Translations under genes and position numbers: made by a program
Shown here: one piece after another, positions 6,043 to 6,406 of the stretch
How the letters are laid out: every line of letters starts with the position of its first letter
Numbering within the stretch: position 1 is the stretch's first letter
NCBI GenBank assembly: GCA_937892915.1
Contig: CALBIC010000061.1
Location: 1-6,406, forward strand
Length of the DNA stretch: 6,406 nt
Direction of reading: 5' to 3'
From: UBA5972 sp002430125
GTDB lineage: Bacteria; Pseudomonadota; Alphaproteobacteria; Rhodobacterales; Rhodobacteraceae
Notes under the pieces: generated by a model
Database searches by the model: none
What the model saw: the letters and a program-made list of their open reading frames with translations, nothing else
What the model was told of the DNA's origin: nothing

Positions 6043-6225
6043 TTACCTCCGTGATGCTGCTAGCACAACCAAAAGAACGATCAGCGGAACCAGTACGCCA
6101 CCGCCGGAAGAAGACGAAGCTTTTTCTACCATTACAGTAGGTTCCATTACTGGTGCTGTGTATGAGCCAGCGAAAACCGACGTGGCGGCAAGCGACAGAG
6201 CGGCTGCGAGAGCGATTGATTTCAT
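6043..6225 (-). CDS. Small exported single-pass protein with Ser/Gly linker (60 residues)
   Basis: This is a 60-residue protein of unknown function. Residues 1-19 are a clear Sec signal peptide (Lys start, Ala/Leu core, VFA|GS cleavage). The short mature part is acidic and Pro/Val-rich (YTAPVMEPTVMVEK, 22-35), then SSSSGGG (37-43), a hydrophobic stretch VLVPLIVLLVVLAAS (44-58) and terminal RR. After export it should be a tiny membrane-anchored periplasmic peptide. The start is the ATG at 6225 because GGAGG (6235-6231) lies five bases upstream; the frame continues upstream to 6351, but that extension has no ribosome site and would bury the signal peptide. The gene is alone on this strand and ends in the shared terminator. 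I recall similar very short proteins in Rhodobacteraceae, without known function. The C-terminus recalls GlyGly-CTERM-type sorting tails, but no sorting enzyme is in the window. Confidence 0.82.
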   Translation of the reverse strand: MKSIALAAALSLAATSVFAGSYTAPVMEPTVMVEKASSSSGGGVLVPLIVLLVVLAASRR

Positions 6226-6310
6226 GTTATCCTCCAAAAAATTTGCCTGCCGCGTAGTGGGTAAAGGTATTGACCCCGCCGCAAGCACCCAAGACTGTAC
6301 CTCATCCCCA

Positions 6311-6340
6311 TAAATAACCCACAAAAAACCACAATTGCAA
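6311..6340 (-). promoter_or_regulatory. Possible promoter of the 60-residue exported protein gene
   Basis: On the minus strand TTGCAA (6340-6335) is followed after 18 bases by TATTTA (6316-6311). Transcription would begin near 6304 and leave a leader of about 80 bases. The -35 match is fair (4 of 6) and the -10 match weak (3 of 6), and the spacer contains a T-run. No better candidate is visible in 6226-6406, and I see no gene in the rest of that stretch. Confidence 0.3.
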
Positions 6341-6406
6341 TGCTTCTTCATCAGGGACGTGATTATGTTTCGCGAGAAATCGTTAAATTAGCAACACCTG
6401 TGTGCC

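Noticed and set aside
6226..6351. N-terminal extension of the small exported protein to 102 residues, starting at 6351 on the minus strand
   Set aside because: The ATG at 6225 has GGAGG five bases upstream and begins a textbook signal peptide. The extension lacks a ribosome site and would place the signal peptide internally.
6365..6391. Eight-codon plus-strand ORF (MFREKSLN) with AGGGA (6353-6357) upstream, at the right edge
   Set aside because: It is very short, no clear promoter precedes it, and no downstream gene is visible before the window ends, so it cannot be told from chance.

Overview
The window looks like an ordinary, gene-dense stretch of an alphaproteobacterial chromosome, most likely from a Rhodobacteraceae (roseobacter-type) bacterium. 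That assignment rests on recognised protein families: an FzlA-type GST-fold protein whose C-terminal tail ends in PPHYADLDF, a bacterial NDUFA9-like protein, an alphaproteobacterial-type MtgA, and a very short exported protein with a Ser/Gly linker of a kind I associate with this group. I see no mobile element, CRISPR array, phage gene or obvious island. I could not run database searches, so family calls come from motifs and general family knowledge.

Layout. Positions 1-87 hold a tRNA-Leu(CAG) on the minus strand, with a good sigma-70-type promoter upstream at 108-136. A divergent extended -10 promoter (157-165) faces the plus-strand block. That block holds an NDUFA9-like NAD(P)-binding protein (231-1229), uppP/bacA undecaprenyl-diphosphatase (1249-2052), a secreted DUF4189 protein (2190-2561), mtgA peptidoglycan glycosyltransferase (2598-3350), fzlA (3408-4073), queG epoxyqueuosine reductase (4070-5107) and a YeeZ-like SDR (5107-5973). 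fzlA, queG and the SDR gene overlap at their stop/start codons and form a clear operon. The block ends at a strong hairpin terminator (5991-6016) shared with a convergent minus-strand gene for a 60-residue exported protein (6043-6225).

How the genes fit together. Three genes act on the cell envelope and division: UppP recycles the undecaprenyl carrier, MtgA polymerises lipid II into glycan strands, and FzlA, as known from Caulobacter, links FtsZ to the division-specific cell-wall synthase. The secreted DUF4189 protein lies among them and may be periplasmic. QueG performs the last step of queuosine tRNA modification and has no evident functional link beyond sharing the operon.

I found no convincing undescribed system. 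The items most worth a second look are the 60-residue exported protein with a Gly-Gly/hydrophobic/Arg-Arg C-terminus, the internal duplication in the DUF4189 protein, a nine-codon ORF ending one base before fzlA, and the grouping of three envelope genes.
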